Below, piece by piece: positions 31,952-43,454 of a stretch of DNA of 64,000 nt. How positions within the stretch are numbered: the stretch's first letter is position 1; every line of letters starts with the position of its first letter. The notes beneath the pieces are model-generated. The model did no database searches, was not told the origin of the DNA, and was given only the letters and a program-made list of their open reading frames with translations. The position numbers were made by a program, and so were the translations under genes. This DNA is from Bimastos eiseni (Eukaryota > Annelida > Clitellata > Crassiclitellata > Lumbricidae): the NCBI GenBank assembly GCA_959347315.1, contig OY365810.1:19294358-19358357 (forward strand). Direction: 5' to 3'.

Positions 31952-32680
31952 CCGCGGAGGATCGTTGCGCTTCTCTAACTTGATCTCGAACTTGATCGTC
32001 TTCTTCTCTCGAACGCTTGTCTATTCAGACCGTCGAAGTCGATGCTCTCCAGAAATATAGTCCGTGCCTCGTGCTTCGGCCGTCGTCGTCCGCCCAGGTG
32101 CGGGTGTCGAAAAGCTCGGTTGGCGAATTGGCGAATCCGCAATGTCCAGCAACGTATAAACGATCGTATCGTCCGTTTTCGCGATATCCATTTTCAGTCG
32201 TCGTTCGTCTAAATGTATAGCGTCGAAACAAAAGAATTTCGTGCTCTCCGAGAAGCAGGAACGGTAGAGTCTCCAAAAAAACAAACATACGTATCACCTC
32301 CAACGTAACTGCGTTAAATCCAGCGTTCAGAAGAGCTCGTCAAACGTTACTGCGTACCCCACTTCTGGAACCAGTTTTGCAACGGAATGGGGCCTATTCG
32401 ACAGTGACCAGGATGACGACTTGCAGCCCCGTCCGATATGGGGGTAGTTCGAGTTGCAGTCCGCTGAGTAAGGCTTCATTGGTATGCTGAAGACTAACCA
32501 TTTAAGGTTTAAATAGCTCCTTTCTGGATGATGCTTGGAATAAGACACGCTTGTTCGATAATCCTCTTTTAATGTACAACGGAAAACAATACTTCTGTAG
32601 CGTCCATTCGGAAACAGTCCGTATCTCACTCCCTCAATACGCCCTACGTCGATAACTAACGAGTAATTGCAACGCTACGT
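31952..32680. other. Upstream region of the Gypsy element
   Basis: No gene is seen. It lies 5' of gag on the minus strand and would hold the leader and 5' LTR, but no counterpart of this sequence is found below 28.4 kb, so the LTR cannot be delimited. Confidence 0.4.
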
Positions 32681-33340
32681 CAATGGTTGACGGCGACTAC
32701 TATGCTACGTCAATGGCTGACGGCGACTATCGCAAATCGACGACGACTATATCCACGACGACTATCGCAGGCCACGACGACTATTCGTGCTTCCTAGGCG
32801 CCGAGACTGCAAGGCCGAAGCCGAATCTACAAGGTTCCCCGATGACGATCTCCAAACGACGACGACGACGACGATTCCCAGGCGACGACCACGATCATAC
32901 GACGACTACGATCATACGACGACGATCTTCCAGGCGAACTCCTTTTATACTAATATGCTGTAGATAGTAGATGATACACAGTAGATAGGAGACAGTAGAC
33001 AGTAGAGACTACACAGTAGATAGGATACAGTAGACAGTAGAGACTACACAGTAGATAGTAGATAATACACAGTAGATAGGATACAGTAGATAGTAGATAT
33101 CTACAGTAGATGATAGATAGACTACAGTATATAGGATACAGTAGATAGTAGATATCTACAGTAGATAGTAGATAGACTACAGTAGATAGTATACAGTAGA
33201 TAGTAGATATCTACAGTAGATAGTAGATAGACTACGGGTAGATAGTAGATAAGCGTATACAGCAGGTAGATACCACAGTAGAAAGAACACAGTAGACAGA
33301 TGTACACAACAGGCAGACACTACAGCAGGCCGACACCAGG
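32681..33340. repeat. Degenerate GAC-rich and ACAGTAGATAG minisatellites
   Basis: Bases 32681-32940 contain variants of a GACGGCGACTA/ACGACGACTAT unit with runs of GAC. Bases 32950-33340 are an irregular tandem array built on ACAGTAGATAG, with GATATCTACAGTAG interruptions. Open frames here are repeat artefacts. Confidence 0.85.
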
Positions 33341-33410
33341 TAGGCGTACCTCTGAACCGTTACAATACGATACCGTCTTTATATATACAACGTTAGTGTA
33401 TAAGAGATCT

Positions 33411-33480
33411 GCGCCAAAGCGTCCTGTGCCAAAGTGTCCTGTGCCAAAACGTCCTGCGCCAAAACGGCTGTGCTAAAAAC
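33411..33480 (+). repeat. 15 bp tandem repeat
   Basis: Five diverged copies of a unit like GTGCCAAAACGTCCT. The flanking 33481-34389 shows no recognisable gene. Confidence 0.8.
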
Positions 33481-34389
33481 AGGCTGAATGAGTTTGAATT
33501 AGGCAGATCATGTGAGCATCATCTCATCACACAGTCAGATTTGAACGAAGACATGAAAAGCAACATGTCACTTGAGATCCACTTCCTGCATCCACTTCTT
33601 CCTCGCAATTCTAGTGACGAACACGAAGAAAGATTTAACCAGTACATTGCCACAATGGAAAGACGGTACCAGAGAAACTGGATATTTCTGCACTCTTTCA
33701 GCTAGCGATATGCACAAAAACCTATATTATCGCTCCTAAACAAAAACCTACGAAATCTTTCTAACTAGTAACATCTCAAAGTGTGAACATATCAAGTGCA
33801 ACTCTGCATTAGAAGTATCTAGGCAATTCACAGAGTTAACATAAAAACATTCAATATCGACTATAACTTATAGCATATTTTGTAAAATATGCAAAACTGT
33901 AAATTAAAATAGGGGACTATGTGAAATAGATGGCGCCAGTATCAAATGTGGGACTACCTGAGGTAAAATTGTGTGCTTGATGTTGATGGGTTGTTGTGAT
34001 GTATGTTCTTCACGCGAAAGTAATCTAAAAGTTAGCCAGAATATAATTTTTTTATATTTATCCATAATTATAATTCTTACGCCAGCCATCGATCAGAACA
34101 ACATAAATAAACAACGCAGGGCCAATATAAAAAAGGCTTACTTAGATCTATGTGCATAATGGCGCCACATGTTTCTATTTAATGAGCTGCCCTCAGAGTC
34201 CCCTATTGGTGCCACTCTTACCCTCCATTTTGGGCATGAGTGGCATGAAACCATTAAAAATAGGAATGGAAATGTTAATGAATCCAAATGGTATGTCGTA
34301 TAAATCTTGAGAAAGAAAATTTGATAGTTAATGCCAGTAATCGCAATAAAACTGCTTGTATGGTTCGATGAGGGCTCAGCTTTCATGAC

Positions 34390-34740
34390 ATGAGTACTTG
34401 CATGTCAAACTTTGTAGGGCCTATCAATTCCGAATCAGTCGCACAGTCGCACGCAAAACCCGCTCCAAACGCCCAATCCGAACTTGGGGGAGGCCAGCAT
34501 ATATCGAGGAGCAATAGTCAAGGCGACTGGTAACAAAGGCATGAACCAGAGTAGCTGCTGCGCTGAGGGTAAGAGAGCGAGATATATTACTCGCAATTGG
34601 CGAAGCTGGTAAAAACAACTTCGAAAGACATTATTGACATATTGAGCAAAGGTGAGTTCTTGGTCGAGAGTGACCTCTAAATCCCGAACAGAGGCGGAGA
34701 AAGCGAAGAGGGGAAACTGGGCAGATAGATCATACAGAGA
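34390..34740 (-). pseudogene. LINE RT C-terminal fragment
   Basis: The minus-strand frame 34618-34424 encodes LTLSAAATLVHAFVTSRLDY and CSSIYAGLPQVRIGRLERVL, nearly the same as the LINE at 48.0-48.9 kb (HAFVTSRLDYCLSIYADLPQ). Upstream bases to 34740 match the VRDLEVGLDQ...FAQ region of that copy. It is a short 5'- and 3'-truncated remnant. Confidence 0.85.
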
Positions 34741-34869
34741 TCATACGACTTTGAATAATTGCACAAGGCCTATCAGATTTTTGTACTGTGAATCGTACTC
34801 GTAATCCCAGCATTTCTACAGCGCCCACAAAAGCCAAGTCGCGGGAACCAGCTTATTTACAGATGCTTA

Positions 34870-36010
34870 ATCAAAATATAATCGACAGGCAGAGGTAAAA
34901 ACCCAGATAGTCAGACAGGCAGACGGCTAAGGTGTATGGTGTTTGGAGTTGAAACAGCGAGGAAGGTAGAGCGAAGGGGATGGTTCAGGATAGGATCTGT
35001 GAACTGAAAAGCAATGTTTTCAATTCTGAGTGGAAAACTTGTGGTGAGATGGCAAGAGGCAAGGCGTTTGTGAGTTCGTGCGATTTGTTTTAATACTGGA
35101 TGCAGTTTGTTCCAAAGAGACGGAACAGCAGTAGATATGGAACGATTTGCAAATTTTAGTGATGAAGTGACGGAAGGGTGAAGCAGTGTTAGGGTGGAAG
35201 AGGAACATGCTGAGCGATGTGGTTGAATCGTGAACAGTTGACGGAGACATGGGGCTGTGAAGATTAGAGTGTGTTGTAGATGAGCGAAATGACTTTATAT
35301 TCAATCCACCCAGGTATTTTTAGCCAGTGAAGCGACTTAAGGACAGGAGTGACATGGTGGTGCTTTGGGGCTTTGGTGACAGCACGGGCGAGAATATTCT
35401 GAATGGCTTGAAGACGGTTTATTTGGGTGCTATTTGTGTTGAGGAAAGGGAGTTGCAGTAATCCAATTTTGCGCGAACTGTTGAAGTGGCGATTGTGGAC
35501 GCAGTTTTGAAGTCAAGCACGGGGCGGATTCTACGAAGATCGTGGATGTGCATGAAGCAAGAGCGAGAAAGATGGGTAACGTGATCAGCGAAGCTAAGGT
35601 TTTGGTCAAAGATTATGCCTAAGTTGCGGACAGGAGAATTTGCAGTGAATGTGTGGGTGGATGCAGAATTAAGGTCGAAGGAAATAGAGGGATCAGGAAT
35701 TTTATTAAGTTGCTCACGAAGGTCAATGAATTCGGTATGAATGAATTCGGTTTTGGAGGGATTCAGGCATAAGATATTTGAGGTTATCCAGGATGAGATT
35801 TGGGCGACCACATGGAGAAAGATGATCAATGGAGTTGGAGAAGCTGATTGGAGAGAAATAAATGAATAAATAGGTGTCTTCGGCATATTGGTGATGGTCA
35901 ACCGAGGATGATTTGATGAGCGAACTGAGAGAGGTAGTGTAAGAGGATGGACTCTTGTGCTTCCCATTCATGTGCTTTCACCATGGGTGAAAGCACATGA
36001 TTGGGATGAA
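34870..36010 (-). pseudogene. CR1/L2-like LINE reverse-transcriptase relic
   Basis: Reading from 36010 down: a palm region with the active site changed to YAED (QYAEDTYLFIYFSP, about 35885), then SWITSNILCLNPSKTEFI, SPVRNLGIIFDQNLSFADHV and SRSCFMHIHDLRRIRPVL (35967-35419). KLDYCNSL follows, then after a gap a C-terminal piece (VHDSTTSLSMFLFHPN) to about 35020. Frames alternate between two registers. It belongs to the CR1/L2 side of LINEs, a different family from the neighbour at 34.4 kb. Confidence 0.8.
35968..36000. repeat. Perfect 15 bp hairpin
   Basis: TCATGTGCTTTCACC (35968-35982) pairs perfectly with 35986-36000 across a three-base ATG loop. It lies at the upstream end of the CR1/L2-like relic and breaks its frame. 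Confidence 0.9.
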
Positions 36011-36599
36011 GTGTCCGAAGTCTTGACTGAGAAAGAGCGGGAAGAGAGATAAGACTGGATCCAGAGAAGAGCAGTGTCAGTGAAGCCGAACCAGGTAGCC
36101 AGTCTCTGGAGCAATAAGACTTGTGCTTTTCTATAGGTCTATTTCTACAGTTATTCCGAGAAGACTGGATAAAGTCTTCAAAATGATTACTTATAAATTA
36201 AGTTTGTAGAGAGTCTATCTCTCTTCGAAGATACAGAAAGGCTAATTACGAGGCAGTCTTGGTGATGAAACCTTGGACTCATTCAGTCTCATTGTGCTTC
36301 CAGCGTTCATATTTTCAGAAGAATGCTTGATGCATTATGAATTCATTAACACCGTGGACTATATATTTATGTTCTTTAAGTTGGTAACTTTTTGTCTACT
36401 TCTTTGACCATTGTCACTGGATATTGACTTTAATCGTGATGCCTTCGACGCTATTTCCATGTAGTTTGGTATTAGGGCTATAGGCCTATCAGTAAACGAG
36501 ACATCAAATTAGTATTTTCATTTTTTAATTTTGTTGGGGAAATTGACAGTAAGTCGGCCAATACGTTCACAATAAGAATTCCGGAATAATTCCAGAATT
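36011..36599. other. No recognisable gene
   Basis: AT-rich sequence without coding signal or obvious repeat. Confidence 0.4.
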
Positions 36600-37250
36600 T
36601 TATCGAAAAAATCCCGAAATTCCTAAAAAATTATCTTGGTCCGGAATTGCAATCTCTAGTTGCATCCAAGTTTCTTCAGGTGGATCGCTGTAAAGCTCTA
36701 TGCAACATATGCAATGGAAGTTGGTGTCATTCCTCGATCTGTATGTCTTTCTGGTACTTTTCGGCTGCTGCTCTTGCGTCTGGTTCTTCTGCTTTAGAGC
36801 TTCTGCTTCTGGGTCATCTGTTGCTGGTTCTGCTTTTGCTTCTGGTTCTTGATCTTCTGGGTTATTTCCTTTCATGCAGCCACAGGCAACTGTGACGGAC
36901 AGCTAGTAGTCTCTGTATGTGCCTCTGTTTTCCTCTAGATGAAGTTCCTTGCGAGGTCGCTTCTTAGCCCACTGTTTCTTATCATCCGGTATAATTTTAC
37001 AAGGCGTACTCGTTGGGACGCACGAGCTTTCCGCTTTGTGTTTGTGTTTGCCCTCTACTCCTCGATCCATGTGCGGATAAGGACCGATTTCCAGCAATGA
37101 CACTTTGGCTGCTATCGTTCTTGGGCAGCGTTTGTGTGCATCGTTGGCAGCGTTGGAGGAGAAAACGAGGACTAGTGTCGAGACCAGGCTGGTTCATTTC
37201 ATCATCATGATTTGGCTCAGCAGCTTCATGGTCATAATCGATTGCTGACT
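36600..37250 (-). pseudogene. pogo/Tigger-like DDE transposase C-terminal remnant
   Basis: Minus-strand pieces include IGPYPHMDRGVEGKHKHKAE, SSCVPTSTPCKIIPDDKK and, after a stop, TNFHCICCIELYSDPPEETW (36710-36650). The order 'PYP..., basic stretch, S-x-x-x-T-x-T-P, Lys-rich, C-x-x-C...P-x-E-x-W' is that of the C-terminal tails of pogo/Tigger/jerky-type transposases. The catalytic DDE domain is not present. The call rests on tail motifs only. Confidence 0.5.
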
Positions 37251-38164
37251 GGCTGATTTGTGGCTGGTACTGTTCTGGAATATTGGTTGGCTCGGATGAG
37301 CAGGTAAGTTTCACATCGATTGCATGGTGACATGCGTAACTCGTCTTTGTGAGCATCATCGAACTCTCTATTTAAACCTACCGGTGTAGATCGGTGTGTG
37401 GTCAAAGTTTTTAAATCGTTTCGCAAATGAGCTCCGTGGTATTCCATATTGCAGAACTGCCTTATATTATATACGCTTAGACAGTTCTCCACGTGGAAAT
37501 TTCTTGTAACAATTTGCATAGTTTTTTCACCATAGCTAACTCAATTTTTTACGTGCATAGTAACCATTTTGCCGTCAATCCCTGAAGAAAGTTTAAGATG
37601 TTGTACATAATGGGAGCAGTTAAAATTGCTGTAAATAACATACTGGCAAATATCAATCTTGCCTCACTCTTGTCTCATGTTGTGGGGCAAAAGTGTCATG
37701 TTGTGGGGCAAGAATATAGCAGTGTCAGAGGCTTCTACAGGCATGTCCGTGGACGCAGACTGCCTCTAATAATTTCTTAGGGGTGGGGGGATAATATTAT
37801 GTGATCTTGGGGAAATAATTAAATTAATTATTTTATTTATTAATGTTATCATTAATTAAATAATTAATTTAATTAATTAAATTAATTTGCAATTTAGTCT
37901 TGATGCTACTGACATACAAGAAAGGCCATCTTTCACGATAATAATTGCTTGATAGAATCAAACGTGCACCGGTGACAAGATGGCAATGAACTTTATAAGC
38001 CCATCATACGAAGGCCTACAGCAACTCCTGGCGGTCATGAAGGTCTTGATAATAGAGCAAATTGCTGGTCACATAAGGCAGTAGAAAAAATGTTTTATTA
38101 TTGCTGACATATTATTACGACAGCAGCAAGAAGGAAGCAACGGCGTTGTTAGGTCACTACAGGG
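37251..38164. other. No recognisable gene; AT palindrome
   Basis: Contains a local direct repeat CATGTTGTGGGGCAA (37676-37710) and an AATTAATTTAATT palindromic run at 37815-37895. I see no gene. Confidence 0.45.
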
Positions 38165-38340
38165 GCGTCAATCCCCTCTGACTGGTGGAGGCAAAACCCC
38201 CAGTGACCCGATCCCAAGTGCCAGGAAGGCAAGATATTTCCCACAAGATGCAAAAAATGCCCCCCCCCTACATGAAATTGGAGGCATTTGCCTCTGGATC
38301 CTCTATCTGGATGCTTCTGGGTCACTACGAATTGCGCCTA
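38165..38340 (+). repeat. Dispersed C-rich repeat, copy 2
   Basis: Matches 26277-26430 in reverse complement and 40432-40560 directly. It has the GCGTCAATCCCCTCTGACT start, a C10 run and GGATGCTTCTGGGTCAC at the end. 38341-39000 has no recognised gene. Confidence 0.8.
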
Positions 38341-39000
38341 CATCACTTAATTGGCAACTTTTACTGCAGAAATCAACTTCATTTGCGAATGACCATCTCG
38401 TTAATTGATGTTCACATTGACGAAAGAAGACAGAAATTCTGATGAAGTGCATGCTGGATGCCATTGGATGCATGGAGAGGTGTGCAGCAATGAGACCATA
38501 GAACTGGAGAGGATAGTAGGCATCGCAAGACATGTACGTTCTATTACTAAATCAGCAGGCTCGTGGGCAAATGGGTGCGAAAAGCGACCTATTAAAGCGA
38601 AATCTGATCACTGTCTAGATTCTAGAAAGTTGCTCAAACTGAGTTTTCCAGCATAGCTTAGCTATAATAACGATAGGTCTATTACCAAGACATTTAATTT
38701 ATTTAAGCTCAACATGCTGACATTGTAGGTGAGATAATCGGATAATGTTCACTTATTGGATCTATGTGTATTAATTAAGTAACATGTTTTAAAGTAACAT
38801 TACTAGTGTAACAATATTACTTACAATGGTAGTGTTACCTACTACTGTAAGTAACATTACTATTGAATTTTATTTAAGCAACATGACTATTGTCAATTTG
38901 TAGACAAGGCAATGTCTGAAATTCTGAATAGTCATAAACTGTTACAAAAGTTGCTATTATCTCTGAAATAATCAGCATTTAATGAGGAGTCCGTCATCCA

Positions 39001-39836
39001 CGGGGAACGGACATTTACCCCCCCCCCCTCCCGGACATAAGCCCTCGGACATAAGCCCCCCAATTTTGGTTAGGATATTTGCCCCCCGTTCAGACATAAG
39101 CCCCCCATATGTATATATGCGTGTATGTACGTAGGCATGTATGCATGCTTACATGTATGTATGTATGCATGGATGTATGTATGTACGGGTATATATATAT
39201 GTATACATACATAAATGCATATACGTACGTAGGCCTATATATGTATGCATCCTTGTGTGTATGTATATGCATGCATGTATATATGTATGCATAATACATA
39301 TGCATACGTACATACGTGCATACGGATGCATGCACTCACGCACAATACATACATGCGTGCGTGCTTACGTGCCTGCGCGCGCGGGTACGTACGTACATAC
39401 ATACGCACATACATACACACACACATATACACATGCATACATACATACATACATACATACATACATACATACATACATACATACATACATACAGACAGAC
39501 AGACAGGCAAATAGACATACATGACATGACATGTCATGACACGAAATGACACAACACGACACAACACATATGTGTGTATGTATGTATGTATGTATATGCA
39601 TTTATGTATGTATACATATATATACCCGTACATACATACGTATGTATGTATGCATGTATGTATGTGTGTATGCATGTATGAATGTGTGTATTTATGTATG
39701 CATGCATGTACCCATATAGTTTGAGTGACCTTATGGTCTACACTGTAGGGGGGGGGGGCAATTGTCCTAGTCGGGAGGGGCTCATGTCCAGAGAGGCTTA
39801 TGTCCGGAGGGGCTTATGTCCGGGGCCAATGTCCTA
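39001..39836. mobile_element. Element 1 with GGACATAAGCCCC-array termini
   Basis: The left end is a C-rich array of GGACATAAGCCCCC-like units starting CGGGGAACGGACATTT (39001-39107). The right end is the G-rich inverse (39748-39836). Between them is (TGTA/TACA)n microsatellite with TATG variants. The right end, including GACTAGGACAATTG and the flanking GTAGACCATAAG (as complement), matches the left end of element 3 in the opposite orientation. The left end matches element 3's right end. No coding capacity: the long Tyr/His/Cys frames are microsatellite. Confidence 0.7.
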
Positions 39837-39996
39837 CACTCACCAGTTTTACCCGCCATGCTACTCTTGCCCCGGCCTCCCCTACTCATTAATTTATTAA
39901 AACAAAGACTGTCTAAAGTCTTTTCATATTCTAAGAAGCATATGACATCCTGTCCAGCTTTTATGCTTCTTTCCGTTAGTATCGTTCACAGAGGTC

Positions 39997-40760
39997 GCGG
40001 ACAAAACCTCTGACAAAACCCCTCCCTGACAAAACCCTCTGACAAAAACCCCCTCTGTTAAATCCCCCTAAGTAGAACGAAACACCCCAAAGAATACATT
40101 TTTGTAACTCTTTTACTTTTATTATTTAGAAACGTGTGTATACTTTAAAGTCTGAAGTAAAGCACGTGTCATATGTGTCATTTCAAAGTCTGATGCGGTC
40201 ACTCAGGTATCGTCGTCTAATAGTTAAATAGCAAACAGTTAATTAGCTCATTGGTCTTTTTGTTGTTAATGTATGATAGGTCAATGTACACTGAAGGCAC
40301 CACTGTGCGTAATTCATAGGTTATCTGCGTCACGGCTTTTTCAGATGCGTCAGATGAGTCTATGCAAAGCGTATGTGTGTGTTATCTGTGACACGATTTC
40401 TTATATAAGTTAGACCAGGACCAGAGACGTCAATCCCCCTCTAACTGTTGGAGGCAAACACCCTGGTTCCAAGTGTGAGGTAGTCAAGATATCCACCCTA
40501 AGACTCAACAAATACTCCCAGCCCCTATCTGGACGCCTCTGAGTTAGACCAATAGTCGTACTGAGTGTTGTCACTTGTAATGTTGTGCAGACTTTGTTAG
40601 TAGTGTCAGTTATTATGGTATAGCTTCTAATTGCAGAAGCTAGCTAGGGCAAGAGGGGGGTTTGTCCGGGGTGGTTAATGTCCTGCCTAAAACAGAGGGA
40701 TCATGTCAGAGGTTTATGTCAGGAGGGTTTATGTAAAGAGGGGGTTTTGTCCTACACCCC
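39997..40760. mobile_element. Element 2 with (T)GACAAAACCCTC-array termini
   Basis: The left array 39997-40070 (GGACAAAACCTCTGACAAAA and similar) is answered by an inverted G-rich array at 40653-40760 ending GGGGTTTTGTCCTACACCCC. The length (about 764 bp) and design parallel elements 1 and 3, with a diverged unit. The interior is AT-rich, non-coding, and holds copy 3 of the dispersed C-rich repeat. Confidence 0.6.
40432..40560 (+). repeat. Dispersed C-rich repeat, copy 3 (diverged)
   Basis: GACGTCAATCCCCCTCTAAC, GGTTCCAAGTGTGAGGTAGT, CTATCTGGACGCCTCTGAG: same order as copies 1 and 2 with about 25-30 percent change by eye. It is nested in element 2. Confidence 0.7.
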
Positions 40761-40889
40761 GTTCACAGTGTAAGATATATCTTACGGACTTAGCCTACGC
40801 CATGGCATCCTTATATCTGCTGTGATGGCGTCTTTAGCTCGTCTCCGCTCTCCGAAGCATCGATCATTACCTAGTCTGTTTTCTGCAGG

Positions 40890-41030
40890 GCAGTTAACAA
40901 TACTGAAGTTAAGTATTGCAATAGCAATACCAATACTTCCTAATTAAAAGTATCGCGATACCAATACCATTACTCTTTCTGAAAAGTATTGCAATACCGA
41001 TGCCAATGCTTTTGCCAGTACTTTTAAATA
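40890..41030. repeat. Degenerate AAGTATTGCAATACCAATAC repeat
   Basis: Four or five imperfect copies of a unit around AGTATTGCAATACCAATACC, partly palindromic. Possibly the subterminal repeats of a DNA transposon. 41031-41744 has no recognised gene. A stray GGCTTTTGTC/TTTTGTCCTACACCC motif like the element 2 array lies at 42430-42463. Confidence 0.6.
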
Positions 41031-41744
41031 TGCTCGCTTGATTCGATCTTAGCATAAATTACAATTCATGCACCGATAATTATAGAAAATTTCCCAAGGA
41101 ATCGCTTGGGCCAATCACAAGGAATCTAGATAAGAGGAATGGTTAATCGTCAAATTTCCCGGTACACGCCTTTCTTGAAACACAGATGTCGCCCCAATTT
41201 AAAGTTTCCTTCTATTTGAAAGTATGGTGTTTCGAACCTCTAACGGCATTTTTCATAATTTTGCTGACCTACCCGGTAGACGCGATAGTCAATCGTAAAT
41301 TTGGCTTCACGACTAAAGGTTTATGAATCAGCATGTCATTTTGAAAGGATGTAAAATTTCTGGCTCTTGAATATCACCCCAAAACTGTTGACACAAAGGT
41401 CACGGGAACTCTCCAGTCCTGTACATATATTGGTCCTTGGGCCAATCTCAATATCTTGACTTCAGCCATGGTGTGTGCACCTGGCTTTAACGGGTGGCAA
41501 AATAATTAACAGTCCGCTAGATGGCGGTGGCGGTGCAGTTTGCCAACATTACCCGTGATGAAATATAATAACTACATGATTCTGCAATAGCTAAGCATAG
41601 AAAATTATAATGAAGAAAATTACAAAATCCTGTTTAAATCCACCAATAAACGCAATCATTTCTTGAATTATTGATATAACTTATTATATCCATTTTGATC
41701 ATATCTACAAGCATATATTATTAAGCAAACAGGATTACTCATTG

Positions 41745-42420
41745 CTGACTTGGGACCTCTGCTTGCGGCAGAAGCTGCTCTTGGCCAATCTTACGCTGAT
41801 GACATCCAGACCTATCATCCCCCGCGTATGCCCACTGTCTGACCAGAGATGCGATTTTGGCTGTGGATGAAATCAGCGAAGCCACTGAGACCCTTCTTCG
41901 GGCTTGGATGTCGTCAAACAGCCTGAGCCAAACCCGACCAAGACGCAGCTTATGTGGCTTGGCACCCGCCAGCAGATCGTCAAGATAGATATCGGGTCCA
42001 TAGCCTTGAGGTATGCGCACCTGACCTTCTTGTCCTCGGTCTGAGACATGGGAGTAACCCCGGATCAGGAGTTCACCTCTGTCCAGCACATCGATCTACT
42101 CTGCCGGAACTGTTTTTACCAGCTGGGGCAATCTAGGGTGGTATTCCGCTCCATATCTCAAGGCGCTGCCTCTGCGCTGGTCCATTCCTTCTCAGTATTC
42201 CGCCTGGACAACTGCAGCGTCATATAATTATGATGGTCTCCCGGCATGTCGGATTAAATGCCTTGACAGGATCTTGTGCACGTATCCGTCAGTCTAATAG
42301 AGTCTCTGGGTAAACGCGTGACGTCCTGCGCTGGCTTCCTTATCCGCAGCGCAGCATATCGAGTATCTGCGCTGGTCAGACGCTGCATTGAAGGCCTGGG
42401 GTCCCCTACCTGACGCCAAT
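41745..42420 (+). pseudogene. LINE RT relic
   Basis: LGQSYADDIQTYHPP (41785) retains the YADD palm motif. After stops, PTKTQLMWLGTRQQIVKIDI resembles the LINE at 48 kb (PSKTQFIWLGTRQQLAKIDL). The remainder (RNCFYQLGQSR, then LVHSFSVFRLDN) follows with frequent stops. Same family as 34.4 and 48.1 kb. Confidence 0.8.
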
Positions 42421-42988
42421 AGGAAAATAGGGCTTTTGTCAGAGGAGTTTTGTCCTACACCCTTTCTAATACGCTAGGCATTGACTATTAAAATAATATT
42501 CAATCAGAATTTACTATTTAAATAGAATATTATATCGATACGTATTATAGAAAAGTACATTTGCTACGCTAACGCACGCGGTACCTTCCTGTCCGCCAGA
42601 GGTACGAAGACCGGATGTTGCGCGATGTCTTTTTACTTTCCAGTCCGATAGAAGTATCATAACTGGTTTCTAAGTAACGTGATAAATTAAAGCAGTGTTT
42701 ACACGATAATATCATGAAAGCATATTTTAACCGGGCCGCTGATGCTGATTGGTCGTTAACGTGCTGAAAAGGAAGATTTATGAAAGTAAAAGATAGACGA
42801 GATGGTAGACGAGAAATATGATCTTTATTTGGCGATTCCAAGGGATAAAAAAATCTATAACAAGCCATGGTGAGTTTTTATTTGTACTTTATTATTATTA
42901 TTATTACTATTAATATTTCTGTTGCTTCAGTTTAACATTGAATTATCTTTATCTTTATTGCTGCTGTTGTTTATTATTATTATTGTTT

Positions 42989-43035
<47 letters not shown>

Positions 43036-43036
43036 A

Positions 43037-43072
<36 letters not shown>

Positions 43073-43185
43073 TATTATTATCTGCATATAATAATAACAT
43101 GATTATTATTATTATTATTATATGATAATGTATTTTATTATTTTTATTATTATTATTATATAATAATGTACTTTATTATTATTAT
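42421..43185. repeat. ATT-rich microsatellite region
   Basis: Unstructured sequence to about 42880, then (ATT)n/(TTA)n runs with minor interruptions. It continues past the fragment at 43186-43350 to 43450. The leucine/isoleucine-rich frames are repeat artefacts. Confidence 0.85.
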
Positions 43186-43350
43186 TATTATGTCACATAT
43201 AGTGTTATTCATCATTGGCATTGCCAACGGATCTGTCATCAGGCCATCTGGATCGCCACTTGTCAGTGGATTGTAATCTTGACATAGTGCCCTGAAAAGC
43301 TGCCGCTTTGAAACGTTGGATCAATGCCGACAAGTTCTGGAAAAGGAAGT
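43186..43350 (-). pseudogene. 3' fragment of the endonuclease-like LINE family
   Basis: About 90 percent identical by eye to 45412-45570, which encodes the family's C-terminal end (QSTDKRRPRWPDDSPIGNAN). Only this tail is present, enclosed in ATT microsatellite. Confidence 0.8.
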
Positions 43351-43454
43351 TATTATTATTATTATTATAATTATAATTATTATTATAATTATATAATAAT
43401 AATAATTATTATTATTGTTATTATTATCATATTAATGTCATTGTTATTATTATA

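Noticed and set aside
33122..33307. Tyr/Leu-rich small frame
   Set aside because: Translation of the ACAGTAGATAG minisatellite.
37013..37210. Plus-strand Cys-rich frame
   Set aside because: Antisense shadow of the pogo/Tigger-like transposase tail, which has recognisable motifs on minus.
39090..39724. Long overlapping frames rich in Tyr, His, Cys and Met
   Set aside because: They are the (TGTA/TACA)n microsatellite translated in every frame.
39001..40070. Short regular repeats that superficially resemble a CRISPR array
   Set aside because: Units are 14-17 bp with no unique spacers, G/C-run based and inverted at the other end of the element. The context is eukaryotic, with no cas-like genes.
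42922..43125. Leucine/isoleucine-rich frame that could pass for a membrane protein
   Set aside because: It is an (ATT/TTA)n repeat read as codons.
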